A stretch of 42,401 nucleotides of DNA. Source: Gammaproteobacteria bacterium (GTDB lineage: Bacteria > Pseudomonadota > Gammaproteobacteria > Eutrophobiales > Eutrophobiaceae). How positions within the stretch are numbered: the stretch's first letter is position 1; each line of letters begins with the position of its first letter. The notes beneath the pieces are model-generated. The model saw only the letters and a list, made by a program, of their open reading frames with translations, was not told the DNA's origin and ran no database searches. Positions 7,811 to 16,465 of the stretch are shown here, piece after piece. The stretch covers positions 1 through 42,401 of the forward strand of contig JAJRTU010000066.1 in assembly GCA_024278135.1 (NCBI GenBank), read 5' to 3'. Both the position numbers and the translations under genes were made by a program.

Positions 7811-9019
7811 CTACCAGTTCCACATAGTTCCATCTTCCAGCCTGTTGACCGGTAAATAAGCACGTTGATAAGGAAATTTTTCCGCCAGTTTTTCATCAAT
7901 GTCGACGCCATGTCCCGGCACGTCACCCGGATAGAGGTATCCCTGCTTGAACGTATAGGCATGGGGAAAGACTTCATCGGTCTCCCTGGTATGGCGCATG
8001 TATTCCTGAATGCCGAAATTCGGTACCCAACTGTCAAAATGCAACGCCGCCCCCAGGCAGACCGGGGACAGATCCGTCGCGCCATGACAACCGGTGCGCA
8101 CATGATAAAGCGCCGCCAGATCCGCGATACGGCGTAAATGGGTAATGCCGCCGGCATGGACGACTGTGCAGCGAATATAATCGATAAGTTGTTCCTGAAT
8201 CAGCGCCCTGCAATCCCAGACCGTATTGAATATTTCACCCAGGGCCAGCGGGGTCACCGTATGTTGTCGGATTATTCTGAAAGCGTCCTGATTCTCTGCC
8301 GCGACGGCATCTTCAAGCCAGAACAGACGATACTCTTCCAGCGATTTCCCCAGGCGCGCAGCCTCGATGGGGCTGAGGCGGTGATGAACGTCGTGCAGGA
8401 GATGGGGCTCAAAACCGAATTTCTCTCGAAGTTTGTCGAACAGGCCGGGAACATGGTCCAGGTATTTTTCCGTCGACCAGGTATTTTCCGTGGGCAGATC
8501 CGCATCAGCAGGTTCATAGAACATTTTATCCTTTGCTACACCGTAGGTGGAAGACAGACCGGGCACACCCGACTGGGCACGTATGGCCCGGTAACCCATG
8601 TCTATGTACCTGGCGACCTCGTCGACCGTCTCTTCGATATCCTTGCCATTGGCGTGGCCATAGACCATGACGCCTTCACGGCTTTTGCCCCCGAGCAACT
8701 GATACAGGGGCAGGCCGGCTGCTTTCGCCTTGATATCCCACAACGCAGTATCCACCGCCGCGATCGCTGTCATCGTGACCGGGCCACGTCGCCAGTAACA
8801 GCCCCGATACAAAAATTGCCAGATATCCTCGGTTTGATGGGCATCGCGACCAATCAAACAGGGAGCGACATGCTCTTGCAGATAAGCGGCTACGGCCATT
8901 TCCCGCCCGTTTAAAGTGGCATCACCGATCCCGTATATTCCTTCGTCTGTCATGATTTTCAACGTGACAAAATTGCGGCCAGGACAACTGATGATGACTT
9001 TTATGTCGCTTATTTTCAT
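7811..9019 (-). CDS. manD: D-mannonate dehydratase, enolase superfamily (ManD/RspA type)
   Basis: ManD dehydrates D-mannonate to 2-keto-3-deoxy-D-gluconate. The 402-residue protein matches the ManD subgroup along its length: [24 protein letters not shown]. The key residues fall at the positions described for characterised ManD: R147 and Y159 (acid/base), metal ligands D210, E236 and E262, and H212 in HDVHHR. This makes it one of the safest calls here, though some family members with the same residues have very low or gluconate-type activity. It is the promoter-proximal gene of the six-gene minus-strand operon, behind a strong promoter and a palindromic operator. kdgK and eda, which process its product, lie 4-6 kb away. 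Confidence 0.9.
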   Translation of the reverse strand: MKISDIKVIISCPGRNFVTLKIMTDEGIYGIGDATLNGREMAVAAYLQEHVAPCLIGRDAHQTEDIWQFLYRGCYWRRGPVTMTAIAAVDTALWDIKAKAAGLPLYQLLGGKSREGVMVYGHANGKDIEETVDEVARYIDMGYRAIRAQSGVPGLSSTYGVAKDKMFYEPADADLPTENTWSTEKYLDHVPGLFDKLREKFGFEPHLLHDVHHRLSPIEAARLGKSLEEYRLFWLEDAVAAENQDAFRIIRQHTVTPLALGEIFNTVWDCRALIQEQLIDYIRCTVVHAGGITHLRRIADLAALYHVRTGCHGATDLSPVCLGAALHFDSWVPNFGIQEYMRHTRETDEVFPHAYTFKQGYLYPGDVPGHGVDIDEKLAEKFPYQRAYLPVNRLEDGTMWNW

Positions 9020-9085
9020 TGGACAAGGTCTCAGAACAGACTTACAGCATTGTTTAATATCATATTATTAGATTTGCAACTTAAT

Positions 9086-9103
9086 TAGTTTAAGCATAAA
9101 CTA
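9086..9103. promoter_or_regulatory. Palindromic operator site 1 (manD/SDR divergent promoter)
   Basis: TAGTTTAAGCATAAACTA is an 18-bp inverted repeat (8 of 9 arm positions match). It overlaps the last base of the -10 box of the manD promoter and the expected transcription start, and on the plus strand it overlaps a candidate SDR promoter (TTGCAA 9074-9079, 17 bases, TAAACT 9097-9102). That is a repressor position for both directions. Related sites occur at 26635-26652 and 32342-32359. Confidence 0.7.
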
Positions 9104-9131
9104 TTTTATTCTCAGAACTCACTTCTGTCAA
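9103..9131 (-). promoter_or_regulatory. Sigma-70 promoter of the manD operon
   Basis: On the minus strand a perfect -35 TTGACA (9126-9131) and a -10 TAAAAT (9103-9108) are separated by exactly 17 bases, about 85 bases before the manD start. The rest of the 214-base manD/SDR gap is AT-rich, and I see no further element in it. Confidence 0.7.
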
Positions 9132-9233
9132 AAATATTTAATCAAAAGAAAACACGCAGATCATGCCCGAACAACGCTGACACCAGCAATCGAAACGAGC
9201 TTACGTTCATCACAAAGCAAAGAGACTCATGAT

Positions 9234-10118
9234 ATGGCGACTATAATACTGACCGGTTGCAGCAGTGGCTTCGGGCTGCATGGCGCTCTAGCCTTTGCCC
9301 GCAATGGCGACAGGGTTTACGCCACAATGCGAAACCCGGACGATGCCGATGCTCTGCTGGACGCTGCTGACAGTGAACGGCTCAATATAACGATCAAAGC
9401 ACTCGATGTGACGCAGTCCACGACCTTTTCAGTATTATTTCAGGACATCATGGATGAAACAGGTCGTATCGATGTACTTGTCAATAACGCAGGTATCTTG
9501 CGGGCCGGTGCGTTTGAAGATTTATCTGAAACCATGATCCGTGAAGTGCTGGAAACCAATCTGTTTGGCCCCTTGCTGCTGACAAAAGCAGTGTTGCCCT
9601 TCATGCGCAAGCAGAAGAACGGCTATATTATAATGGTCAGCTCGCTCTCCGGTCTGGCGGGTTTGGCCGGGGATGTGACTTACACTGCCGGCAAGTTTGC
9701 GCTCGAAGGCGCGACAGAAGCCCTGCGCCATGAAGTAGATCGCTGGGGAATCAAGTTGGCCCTGCTGGAAGCCGGTATGTATGCCACGAAGATTATGTCG
9801 CAAAGCCTGCCTGATGAAGCCGCTCTGCCTGAATATTATCCGGATGACTCTCCTTACCGTGCACTTATTGAAAGCAAGCTTCAGATATTACGCCAACGAA
9901 TGCCGGAAGCTCTAGACCCGGCGAGCGTCGGCAGTTTACTGGTGGATATCGCCGGCTCGGACGGTTCACAACTGCGTTGGCCTGCCGATGATGTGGCATC
10001 ACTGGTTTTGGAGAAAATGCTTGCTCAGACAGACCCGGAACGGGATGCGTTTTTACGTCAGGTTGCCGCCACAGACTGGTGGAGTGAAGGCAGGGCGAAA
10101 CCTGAAGTCGACAAATGA
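9234..10118 (+). CDS. Short-chain dehydrogenase/reductase
   Basis: A classical SDR of 294 residues. The cofactor motif is TGCSSGFG (residues 7-14), the structural NNAG is at 84-87, and the catalytic set is the serine in MVSSLSG with Y150 and K154 (YTAGK). The substrate is not predictable. It is divergent from manD across a shared palindromic operator, so coregulation with the mannonate operon is likely, and it is a candidate for the missing oxidoreductase feeding ManD. A VOC gene follows 31 bases later on the same strand. It could instead act on an unrelated hydroxy/keto substrate. Confidence 0.85.
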   Translation: MATIILTGCSSGFGLHGALAFARNGDRVYATMRNPDDADALLDAADSERLNITIKALDVTQSTTFSVLFQDIMDETGRIDVLVNNAGILRAGAFEDLSETMIREVLETNLFGPLLLTKAVLPFMRKQKNGYIIMVSSLSGLAGLAGDVTYTAGKFALEGATEALRHEVDRWGIKLALLEAGMYATKIMSQSLPDEAALPEYYPDDSPYRALIESKLQILRQRMPEALDPASVGSLLVDIAGSDGSQLRWPADDVASLVLEKMLAQTDPERDAFLRQVAATDWWSEGRAKPEVDK

Positions 10119-10149
10119 ACAATATACCCGCTACTGAGGAACATTAATC

Positions 10150-10566
10150 ATGGTTGTACGGCTGGCACATGTCTGTATTGAAACAGATGACTTCGACTCC
10201 ACCGAAAAATTCTATAACTATCTTGGCATCAGCAGACAATTCGAATTCAGAAACAGGCAAAACGAACTTGTCGGCATGTATTTATCCGTTGGCGAGAGCA
10301 CCTATATTGAGATAATAAAAGTAAAAGACCCCCTGTCTGAAGGCAATATGCGGCACTTTGCCCTGCAGGTGGAAGATGTTGAGGCTACCCGCAAACTGCT
10401 GATATCCAAAGGTGTGGAGGTCAGCGAGAAAAAACTGGGCGTTGATCATACCTGGATGGTGACCTGTCACGATCCCAACGGGAATTTTATAGAATTCCAC
10501 CAATACACTGAACTCAGCATGCAACAACAGGGTGGGGTCTGCGAGATAGACTACAGGCCCGAGTAA
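10150..10566 (+). CDS. VOC-family (glyoxalase/dioxygenase fold) protein
   Basis: A 138-residue single-domain pair of beta-alpha-beta-beta-beta modules. Likely metal ligands are the His in LAHVCIETDD, the Glu in YIEIIKV, the His in MRHFALQVED and the Glu in NFIEFHQY, which match the glyoxalase I/methylmalonyl-CoA epimerase arrangement. It could be an isomerase, epimerase, lyase or dioxygenase. GAGGAA lies 9 bases before the ATG. It is the second gene of the SDR transcript. Confidence 0.8.
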   Translation: MVVRLAHVCIETDDFDSTEKFYNYLGISRQFEFRNRQNELVGMYLSVGESTYIEIIKVKDPLSEGNMRHFALQVEDVEATRKLLISKGVEVSEKKLGVDHTWMVTCHDPNGNFIEFHQYTELSMQQQGGVCEIDYRPE

Positions 10567-10593
10567 AACCTGCTTCTGCCAGGCTGCACTTCG

Positions 10594-11592
10594 CTAGTAA
10601 GCCTCTTTGCTCCAGTCAAAGAGAACGCCCATGGTTTCTTCGCGCCGTTGATCCACCTGCGCATAGGCATCGACACATTGATCGGGCGTAAACTCGTGGC
10701 TAATGAGTTGTTCCAGGTTGAATTTGCCCTGTTCAACCTGCTGAAAAAAGTGCGCATCCACTTTTCTTTGTGTCCAGCCATCGCGATCGTGGGAATCATG
10801 CGTTGCCTGTATACTTAAACCCTTGGTCATAACATCCGAACTGAGGCACTGCCGGGAAGGATAACCGCAATCTCCCAGTAGAATCACTTTCCCGAATCGC
10901 CCTGCTGTGCGCAGTGCATGTTTAAATACCGCCGCGTTGCCCGTGGTATCGATAACAATACCAGGACCCTCACCGTCATTGATGGCTTGTATTTCTTTCA
11001 TACTTTGCTCGATTTCCCCGGCAATGGTCAGCGTTGCCCCTCCCCGCGATGCATGCTCCAGCCGAAATGAAGAAATATCGACAACCGCCAATGTATCGAC
11101 GTCTGCGAGCGAAGCCCAACGCAGCAACATCTGCCCGACGGGACCGGCACCGATAACCAGGACGTGTTGCCCCGGCACCAGACGGCCTGCCCAGGCTGCT
11201 CTGAACGCGGTCTTGGCCAGACCACACCAGCATGCGGATTTCAAATCCATCTCCGGTGGTACGGGCGAACAGGCCGCTGCCGCCAACACCTGGTGCGAGG
11301 CATGGGCCTCGCGCATATAAACAATATCACCCGGTCGATATTCTTTTACATTCCGGCCTGTCTCTTCCACTTCGCCGATAGCCTGGACGCCGGTTTTCAG
11401 TTGCGGGAACGAAAACATGTTGGCGAAATGTGTATCCGGATCGTATTTCTGATGAAGAATGATGCTTTCAGTACCGATACTCATCAAGCTGTAGCAGGTT
11501 CGCACTTTTATTTGCTCCGGCTCCGGTATCGACAGTTCGAACGATTCCAATACGACCCTGCCTTTTTCAGGAAAAATAATTCGCTTTGGCAT
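10594..11592 (-). CDS. MDR-family (zinc-type alcohol dehydrogenase-like) oxidoreductase
   Basis: The 332-residue protein has the GroES-like N-terminal domain and a Rossmann domain with VIGAGPVGQMLL. The usual catalytic zinc region is altered: where most members have a cysteine before the GTD motif, this one reads YSLMSIGTE, and the structural four-cysteine zinc lobe is missing. It resembles the short MDR branch that includes BchC-like and sugar-alcohol dehydrogenase-like proteins. NAD(P)-dependent oxidation of a polyol or sugar acid is plausible in this context but not shown. It is convergent with the VOC gene and transcribed in the same direction as the NSS transporter, with 210 bases between them. 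Confidence 0.75.
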   Translation of the reverse strand: MPKRIIFPEKGRVVLESFELSIPEPEQIKVRTCYSLMSIGTESIILHQKYDPDTHFANMFSFPQLKTGVQAIGEVEETGRNVKEYRPGDIVYMREAHASHQVLAAAACSPVPPEMDLKSACWCGLAKTAFRAAWAGRLVPGQHVLVIGAGPVGQMLLRWASLADVDTLAVVDISSFRLEHASRGGATLTIAGEIEQSMKEIQAINDGEGPGIVIDTTGNAAVFKHALRTAGRFGKVILLGDCGYPSRQCLSSDVMTKGLSIQATHDSHDRDGWTQRKVDAHFFQQVEQGKFNLEQLISHEFTPDQCVDAYAQVDQRREETMGVLFDWSKEAY

Positions 11593-11802
11593 GCTGGTGC
11601 TCTTCCCGCTACCGGCCGGCTTCGGATACAGGTGACATCGTCCGACTAGACAGAAGATCCTGAACGACGGCGATAAGACAGTGCATTGGCCTGAACAGAC
11701 AAGTGGCGCGTACGCAGCAGGCAGGCCGCTTTCGGGCGTGCAGGGTCGGGCTGTGTGGCCGCGTTCTGTTCATGACAATGTACGGGAATTCAGCACTTCC
11801 AT
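11593..11802. other. 210-base intergenic stretch with a faint repeat copy
   Basis: No ORF or clear promoter was seen. Near 11763-11791 the sequence (GTTCTGTT, then TGTACGGGAATTC) resembles parts of the repeats at 20232-20345 and 30423-30511, perhaps a third, more decayed copy. Confidence 0.25.
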
Positions 11803-13185
11803 TTAGTTATCAACAAAACTTGAGATGACCACAAAAGACACGGCAACGGGGGCAAGATATCTGACCAGAAATGACCACAGGCGATATCCCGCCTCACTCT
11901 TCATCTCCATTTCATCACGCAGAATATGTCGACCGAACACCCAGCCGGTAAAAACCGCTATCAGCAGGGCATTGATTGGCAGCATGATGTTGGATACCGT
12001 GAAATCGAGAATATCAAACATGTTACTGCTCTCGTAAAGCGGGATAAAGGACAGGGGGGTAAAGTCACTCAATATATTAAATGACAGGACGGCGGAGATA
12101 CCGATACACCACACCACAAAGCCTGTGCAAACCGTAACGGGAACGCGGGCATAGCCTTTATGTTCCATTAACCAGGATACGAAAGGTTCCAGCATCGCCA
12201 GCGATGAGCTGAAAGCTGCAAAGAAAACCAGCACAAAGAAGACAATGGCGAAGAAATAACCACCGGGCATTTGTCCCAGAGCGACAGGCAGGGAAATAAA
12301 CATCAGGCCGGGTCCCTCGGCGGGATTCAGGCCGGAAGCAAAGACGATGGGGAATATTGCGAGCCCTGCCATCAATGCGGCGCAGGTGTCGGCCAGCGCA
12401 ATGATCCAGGATGAACTGATGATATTGACGTTCTTTGACATATACGCCCCGTAGGTAAGCAAGGCGCCGGTGCCGACGGACACCGAGAACAGGGCCTGAC
12501 CAAGGGCGATCAAGACACTTTTTGACGTGAGTTTGGAAAAGTCAGGATTGAACATAAAAGACCAGGCCCGCATCGGATCGCCTGTGATATGAGCGTAAAT
12601 CACCAGCATGATGATCATACAGAACAGGGCCGGCATCATGATATTGCTGGCCTTTTCCAGCCCCTGCTTGACTCCTTTGCTGACCACATACACCGTGAGT
12701 ATGAGATAAAGGCTGTACCACATACCCAAACGCCAGGGGGATGCCAATAATTGATCAAACAGAAGTCCCGCCTGTTTCGGCTCGATAGCGACGAAACCTC
12801 CTGCTGTCGCTCTGGCGATATAATCCAGTGACCAGCCTGCAACAACAGCATAAAAACACAGGGCCATCAGTGGCGCAAGAATACTGAACCAGCCTATCAA
12901 CTGCCAGAGTCCACCGGCGGCTGATTCTTCCCGCAGTTTTCTTATTGTATTGACGGGACTCTGTTGCCCCCGCCTGCCCAGAGACAGCTCTGCCATCATT
13001 AAGGGAACACTGATGGCGAAGACGAAAAACAGATAAACAATGACGAAAGCGCCGCCACCGTTCGCACCGGCAACGTAGGGGAAGCGCCATAAGTTACCCA
13101 GGCCTATGGAGGCCCCGATAGTGGCCAGTATAAAGGTCCAGCGTGAGGACCATTGTTCGTGAATTGAATTATGCGTGTTTGCCAT
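11803..13185 (-). CDS. Sodium-dependent transporter, NSS (SNF) family
   Basis: A LeuT-fold sodium symporter of about 460 residues and some 12 membrane helices. The N-terminal signature GASIGLGNLWRFPYVAGANGGGAF is the TM1 unwound region that binds sodium and substrate. The track begins at a GTG (13209). I prefer ATG 13185 (MANTHNSIHEQWSSRW), which matches the usual short N-tail of the family. Substrates of characterised bacterial members are amino acids or amine-like compounds; the specificity here is unknown. It is divergent from eda-kdgK and upstream of the MDR gene. A paralogue lies at 29003-30376. Confidence 0.9.
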   Translation of the reverse strand: MANTHNSIHEQWSSRWTFILATIGASIGLGNLWRFPYVAGANGGGAFVIVYLFFVFAISVPLMMAELSLGRRGQQSPVNTIRKLREESAAGGLWQLIGWFSILAPLMALCFYAVVAGWSLDYIARATAGGFVAIEPKQAGLLFDQLLASPWRLGMWYSLYLILTVYVVSKGVKQGLEKASNIMMPALFCMIIMLVIYAHITGDPMRAWSFMFNPDFSKLTSKSVLIALGQALFSVSVGTGALLTYGAYMSKNVNIISSSWIIALADTCAALMAGLAIFPIVFASGLNPAEGPGLMFISLPVALGQMPGGYFFAIVFFVLVFFAAFSSSLAMLEPFVSWLMEHKGYARVPVTVCTGFVVWCIGISAVLSFNILSDFTPLSFIPLYESSNMFDILDFTVSNIMLPINALLIAVFTGWVFGRHILRDEMEMKSEAGYRLWSFLVRYLAPVAVSFVVISSFVDN

Positions 13186-13333
13186 TATTATCTGTTGAAA
13201 TACAGGCACTGCTGTGGATTACTATGACACAGAATATTGCTCAGTCACAGCGGGATTTATCCGCTGAAACCAGGACTGGACAGCCGTTGTAACATAACGT
13301 TTAATTGTGACCCGATTAAATCAAGGCCCTGAA

Positions 13334-13963
13334 GTGAAAACAACCATCCTTGCCAGAAAACTTGTTCCCGTCGCTGTCATCGACGACGTCGAACATGCAC
13401 TTCCTCTTGCCGAAGCGCTGCTGGCCGCTGATCTTAATGTTATTGAAATCACCCTGCGAACAGAAGCCGCAATGGCCTGTATCGAAACGATTAAAAAATC
13501 GATGCCGGAAATGACAGTCGGTGCCGGCACGATACTCGATCAAAAAATCATCCCGAGACTTGTTGACTATGGTATATCATTCGGCATCACGCCCGGTCTT
13601 AATCCACGGGTGATCGAAAGTGCCGAGAAAAAAGGCCTGCTCATCATTCCGGGTGTCATCACCCCATCGGAAATAGAACAGGCACGCCACTACGGTCTCG
13701 ATACATTGAAATTCTTTCCTGCCGAGGCGGCTGGCGGAACCGGCATGCTGAAGGCCCTGGCCGGTCCCTACGCCCATACCGGTATTGCATTTATACCCAC
13801 CGGCGGGATTAATCTTTCCAATCTTGAGAGTTATATCAGCAGCCCCTGTGTTGCAGCTGTCGGCGGTTCCTGGTTTGTTGCCGCTCACCTGCTGAAAGAC
13901 AAAAAATACACCGAAATATCTCAACTGACCAAACAGGCCCTGACTTTAATCCAAAATATTTAG
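13334..13963 (+). CDS. eda: 2-keto-3-deoxy-6-phosphogluconate (KDPG) aldolase
   Basis: The enzyme cleaves KDPG to pyruvate and glyceraldehyde-3-phosphate. The (beta/alpha)8 sequence shows the Schiff-base lysine in DTLKFFPAE (K126 with this start), the catalytic glutamate in NVIEITLRT, the GAGT phosphate-region motif and PTGGIN. The track starts at GTG 13307, but no ribosome site precedes it. GTG 13334 has AAGG at a good distance and gives the usual N-terminus and length (about 209 residues). It is 7 bases upstream of kdgK and surely cotranscribed, giving the KDG to KDPG to pyruvate step pair. Confidence 0.9.
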   Translation: MKTTILARKLVPVAVIDDVEHALPLAEALLAADLNVIEITLRTEAAMACIETIKKSMPEMTVGAGTILDQKIIPRLVDYGISFGITPGLNPRVIESAEKKGLLIIPGVITPSEIEQARHYGLDTLKFFPAEAAGGTGMLKALAGPYAHTGIAFIPTGGINLSNLESYISSPCVAAVGGSWFVAAHLLKDKKYTEISQLTKQALTLIQNI

Positions 13964-13970
13964 ATCCATT

Positions 13971-15071
13971 ATGACAAAGTTGACATTCAGATCTGACGAC
14001 AGTTGCCAGTATGATTTACTCTCTCTCGGGGAAGTCATGTTGCGACTGGATCCCGGTGAAGGACGCATACGCAACTCACGCCAGTTTCGCGCCGGTGAAG
14101 GTGGCGGCGAGTACAATGTTGCCCGCGGCCTGCGCAAGTGCTTTGGTTTGAATACCGGTATTATCACCGCGCTTGCCGACAATGAGATAGGACATCTTAT
14201 TGAAGATTTTATCATGCAGGGTGGCGTCGACACATCCCGGATCAACTGGTTGCCTTACGACGGCATTGGCAGAACAGTTCGTAACGGCATTAACTTTACC
14301 GAGCGTGGTTTCGGTCTGCGTGGTGCGGTGGGGGTTTCCGACCGGGGAAACACGGCCGCATCACAAATGAAACCCGGTGACATTGACTGGGAAAGTTTGT
14401 TTGGCGAAACGGGTGTCAAATGGTTCCACACCGGCGGTATATTTGCCGCTCTTTCCAGCAGTACCGCCGAGCTCGTTGAAGAGGCGGTGCAGGCAGCACA
14501 AAAATACGGCACCATCGTTTCTTATGATCTGAATTACCGGCCTTCACTATGGCAGGATATTGGAGGTCCCCGGAAGGCACAGGAAGTCAACCGGCGTATC
14601 GCAAAACACGTGGACGTCATGATAGGAAATGAAGAGGACTTTACTGCCTGCCTCGGGTTCGAAATTGAGGGGCAGGACGAAAACATTTCAAGCATTAATA
14701 TTGATAACTTCAAAAACATGATTGAAAGGGTGGTAAAAGACTTTCCGAATTTTAAAGTCACCGCCACCACGCTGCGTACCGTCAAGACCGCAACGATTAA
14801 CGACTGGGGTGCTGTCTGCTGGTCAGATGGCCGCTTTTACGAAGCCATTCATCGCCCTGATCTGGAAATCCTGGATCGTGTGGGTGGTGGCGACAGTTTC
14901 GCTTCCGGGCTGATATACGGTTTTCTCAGTACAGGGGATCCTGACAAAGCGGTCAATTACGGAGCCGCCCATGGTGCATTGGCCATGACCACGCCGGGAG
15001 ATACTTCCATGGCCAGGCTTGCTGAAGTGGAAAAACTGATGCGTGGCGGCAGTGCCCGCGTCGTCAGATAA
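13971..15071 (+). CDS. kdgK: PfkB-family sugar kinase, probable 2-keto-3-deoxygluconate kinase
   Basis: The 366-residue ribokinase-fold kinase has the N-terminal LSLGEVMLRLDPGE and GGGEYNVARGL blocks and the C-terminal signature DRVGGGDSFASGLIYGF, where D308 is the catalytic base of GGGD. Directly behind eda, phosphorylation of 2-keto-3-deoxygluconate is by far the best assignment, and it takes the product of ManD. It is somewhat longer than E. coli KdgK (about 310), as in a larger-kinase branch often paired with eda. It converges on the UbiD-like gene with only 17 bases between stops. Confidence 0.85.
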   Translation: MTKLTFRSDDSCQYDLLSLGEVMLRLDPGEGRIRNSRQFRAGEGGGEYNVARGLRKCFGLNTGIITALADNEIGHLIEDFIMQGGVDTSRINWLPYDGIGRTVRNGINFTERGFGLRGAVGVSDRGNTAASQMKPGDIDWESLFGETGVKWFHTGGIFAALSSSTAELVEEAVQAAQKYGTIVSYDLNYRPSLWQDIGGPRKAQEVNRRIAKHVDVMIGNEEDFTACLGFEIEGQDENISSINIDNFKNMIERVVKDFPNFKVTATTLRTVKTATINDWGAVCWSDGRFYEAIHRPDLEILDRVGGGDSFASGLIYGFLSTGDPDKAVNYGAAHGALAMTTPGDTSMARLAEVEKLMRGGSARVVR

Positions 15072-15088
15072 TAATCCGAGCCGGGCTG

Positions 15089-16405
15089 CTATAAATAATC
15101 GTCCAGTTTCATCGCGTCCATCCCGGGGATCTGTTTGCGCTCGAAATCATCTCGGCGATGGAAGGGTTTTGTCGCATCGATTAACAATCTTCCCCAATGG
15201 TCCTTGTTGTCATCCCGATAAAAACCGGGAATATCCTTAAGGATCTGCGCCCGGGTATCCGCCCTTCCCCTGGATAAATAGGCCCACCAGACATCATTCA
15301 GATCATAGATATTGACGTCATCATCCACCACAATACAGGTCTTGCTGTAATCCATATGTGCGGCGACAGCGGCCAGCAATACTTTGCGTGCGTGGCCTTC
15401 ATATTCCTGCCGGATCTGTACAACGGTATTCATTAGAAAGGGATGGCAGGCAACGTTGACGATTCCGGGCAGCTGATCGCAGAGATAAGCATAGATCCGG
15501 GCCGCCGTCGTGTAATCCAGTGGATACATATCTTCAGCCGTACCGCAAACAATACTGTGAAACACCGGCTCACGACGCCAGCTGACATGGGATACCTTAA
15601 AGACATGATTATCGCCAACCGGGACGTAATATCCCATGAACTCTCCAAACGGGCCTTCCGGTTTCAATGTATCGGGTAAAAAATATCCTTCAATGACAAT
15701 TTCGGTGTCGGTCGGGAACATCAGATCAATCGTTTCGCAGGATGCCATGCTGACAGTGCTGCCCTTGATGATGGCGGCCATCTGCAATTCATCTTCTTCG
15801 GCAGACAATGAAGCGCAGGCGCTGACAAACAACTCTGGAGATGTCCCCAGCAGCAGTGCGGCAGCCAGAGGTTCATTTCTCGCCTCTGCCGCTTTGTAGT
15901 AGTGATACAGATCGTGAGAACTGCCCAGCCTGACACGTAATTCATCATTATCAACGTACATGGAGCGATGAAAGGAAAGATTGTGGATACCGGTATCCGG
16001 GTGTTTTGCCATAAACACAGCAGACGTGAAATAAGGCCCGGCATCTTTTTCAAAATAGGTGATTAGCGGCAGGTCGCTCAGCTTGCCGGAGATTCTGTCT
16101 TTTCCCGATACCACCTCCCTGTACTTGTTCGCGACGGATGTCTTCAACTGACGATGCAGTTCCGACCAGCGTTGACAAAAGTTACCGTCATCCGCACCGA
16201 CAATTTCACATAAGCGTTGGCGAGATCCGTAGAGATTGGTGGCAACAGGCATATTCGTTCCAGTGACACTGTTAAACATAACAGCGGCATCATCACGTTG
16301 TTGCGACAATAGTGTTAATCCGGCAAGTTCAAATTCCGGATCTACCGGTTTTCGAATGCTTCTAATGTCCCCACGCTCAGTCAATTTTTTTAAATATTCA
16401 CGCAT
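15089..16405 (-). CDS. UbiD-family (prFMN-dependent) decarboxylase
   Basis: The 438-residue protein has the UbiD layout: an N-terminal mixed domain, HNLSFHRSMYV with the expected arginine of the E-R-E catalytic set, and the glutamate-rich EGPFGEFMGYY block that faces the prenylated FMN. VDDDVNIYDLNDVWWA matches the conserved C-terminal region. Such enzymes reversibly decarboxylate aromatic, heteroaromatic or alpha,beta-unsaturated acids; activity needs a UbiX prenyltransferase, not present in the window. It lies 60 bases downstream of an exported amidohydrolase on the same strand. This is too far from any ubiquinone gene to be assumed to be UbiD itself; a catabolic role is likelier. Confidence 0.85.
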   Translation of the reverse strand: MREYLKKLTERGDIRSIRKPVDPEFELAGLTLLSQQRDDAAVMFNSVTGTNMPVATNLYGSRQRLCEIVGADDGNFCQRWSELHRQLKTSVANKYREVVSGKDRISGKLSDLPLITYFEKDAGPYFTSAVFMAKHPDTGIHNLSFHRSMYVDNDELRVRLGSSHDLYHYYKAAEARNEPLAAALLLGTSPELFVSACASLSAEEDELQMAAIIKGSTVSMASCETIDLMFPTDTEIVIEGYFLPDTLKPEGPFGEFMGYYVPVGDNHVFKVSHVSWRREPVFHSIVCGTAEDMYPLDYTTAARIYAYLCDQLPGIVNVACHPFLMNTVVQIRQEYEGHARKVLLAAVAAHMDYSKTCIVVDDDVNIYDLNDVWWAYLSRGRADTRAQILKDIPGFYRDDNKDHWGRLLIDATKPFHRRDDFERKQIPGMDAMKLDDYL

Positions 16406-16465
16406 AATATCTTGTCCCTGTATCTATCACATACGGCAGCCGTCACCAAGAGAGCTTCTTTGCGA

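Noticed and set aside
8138-8914. 258-residue plus-strand ORF opposite manD
   Set aside because: It is a shadow of manD, whose residues match the family along the full length.
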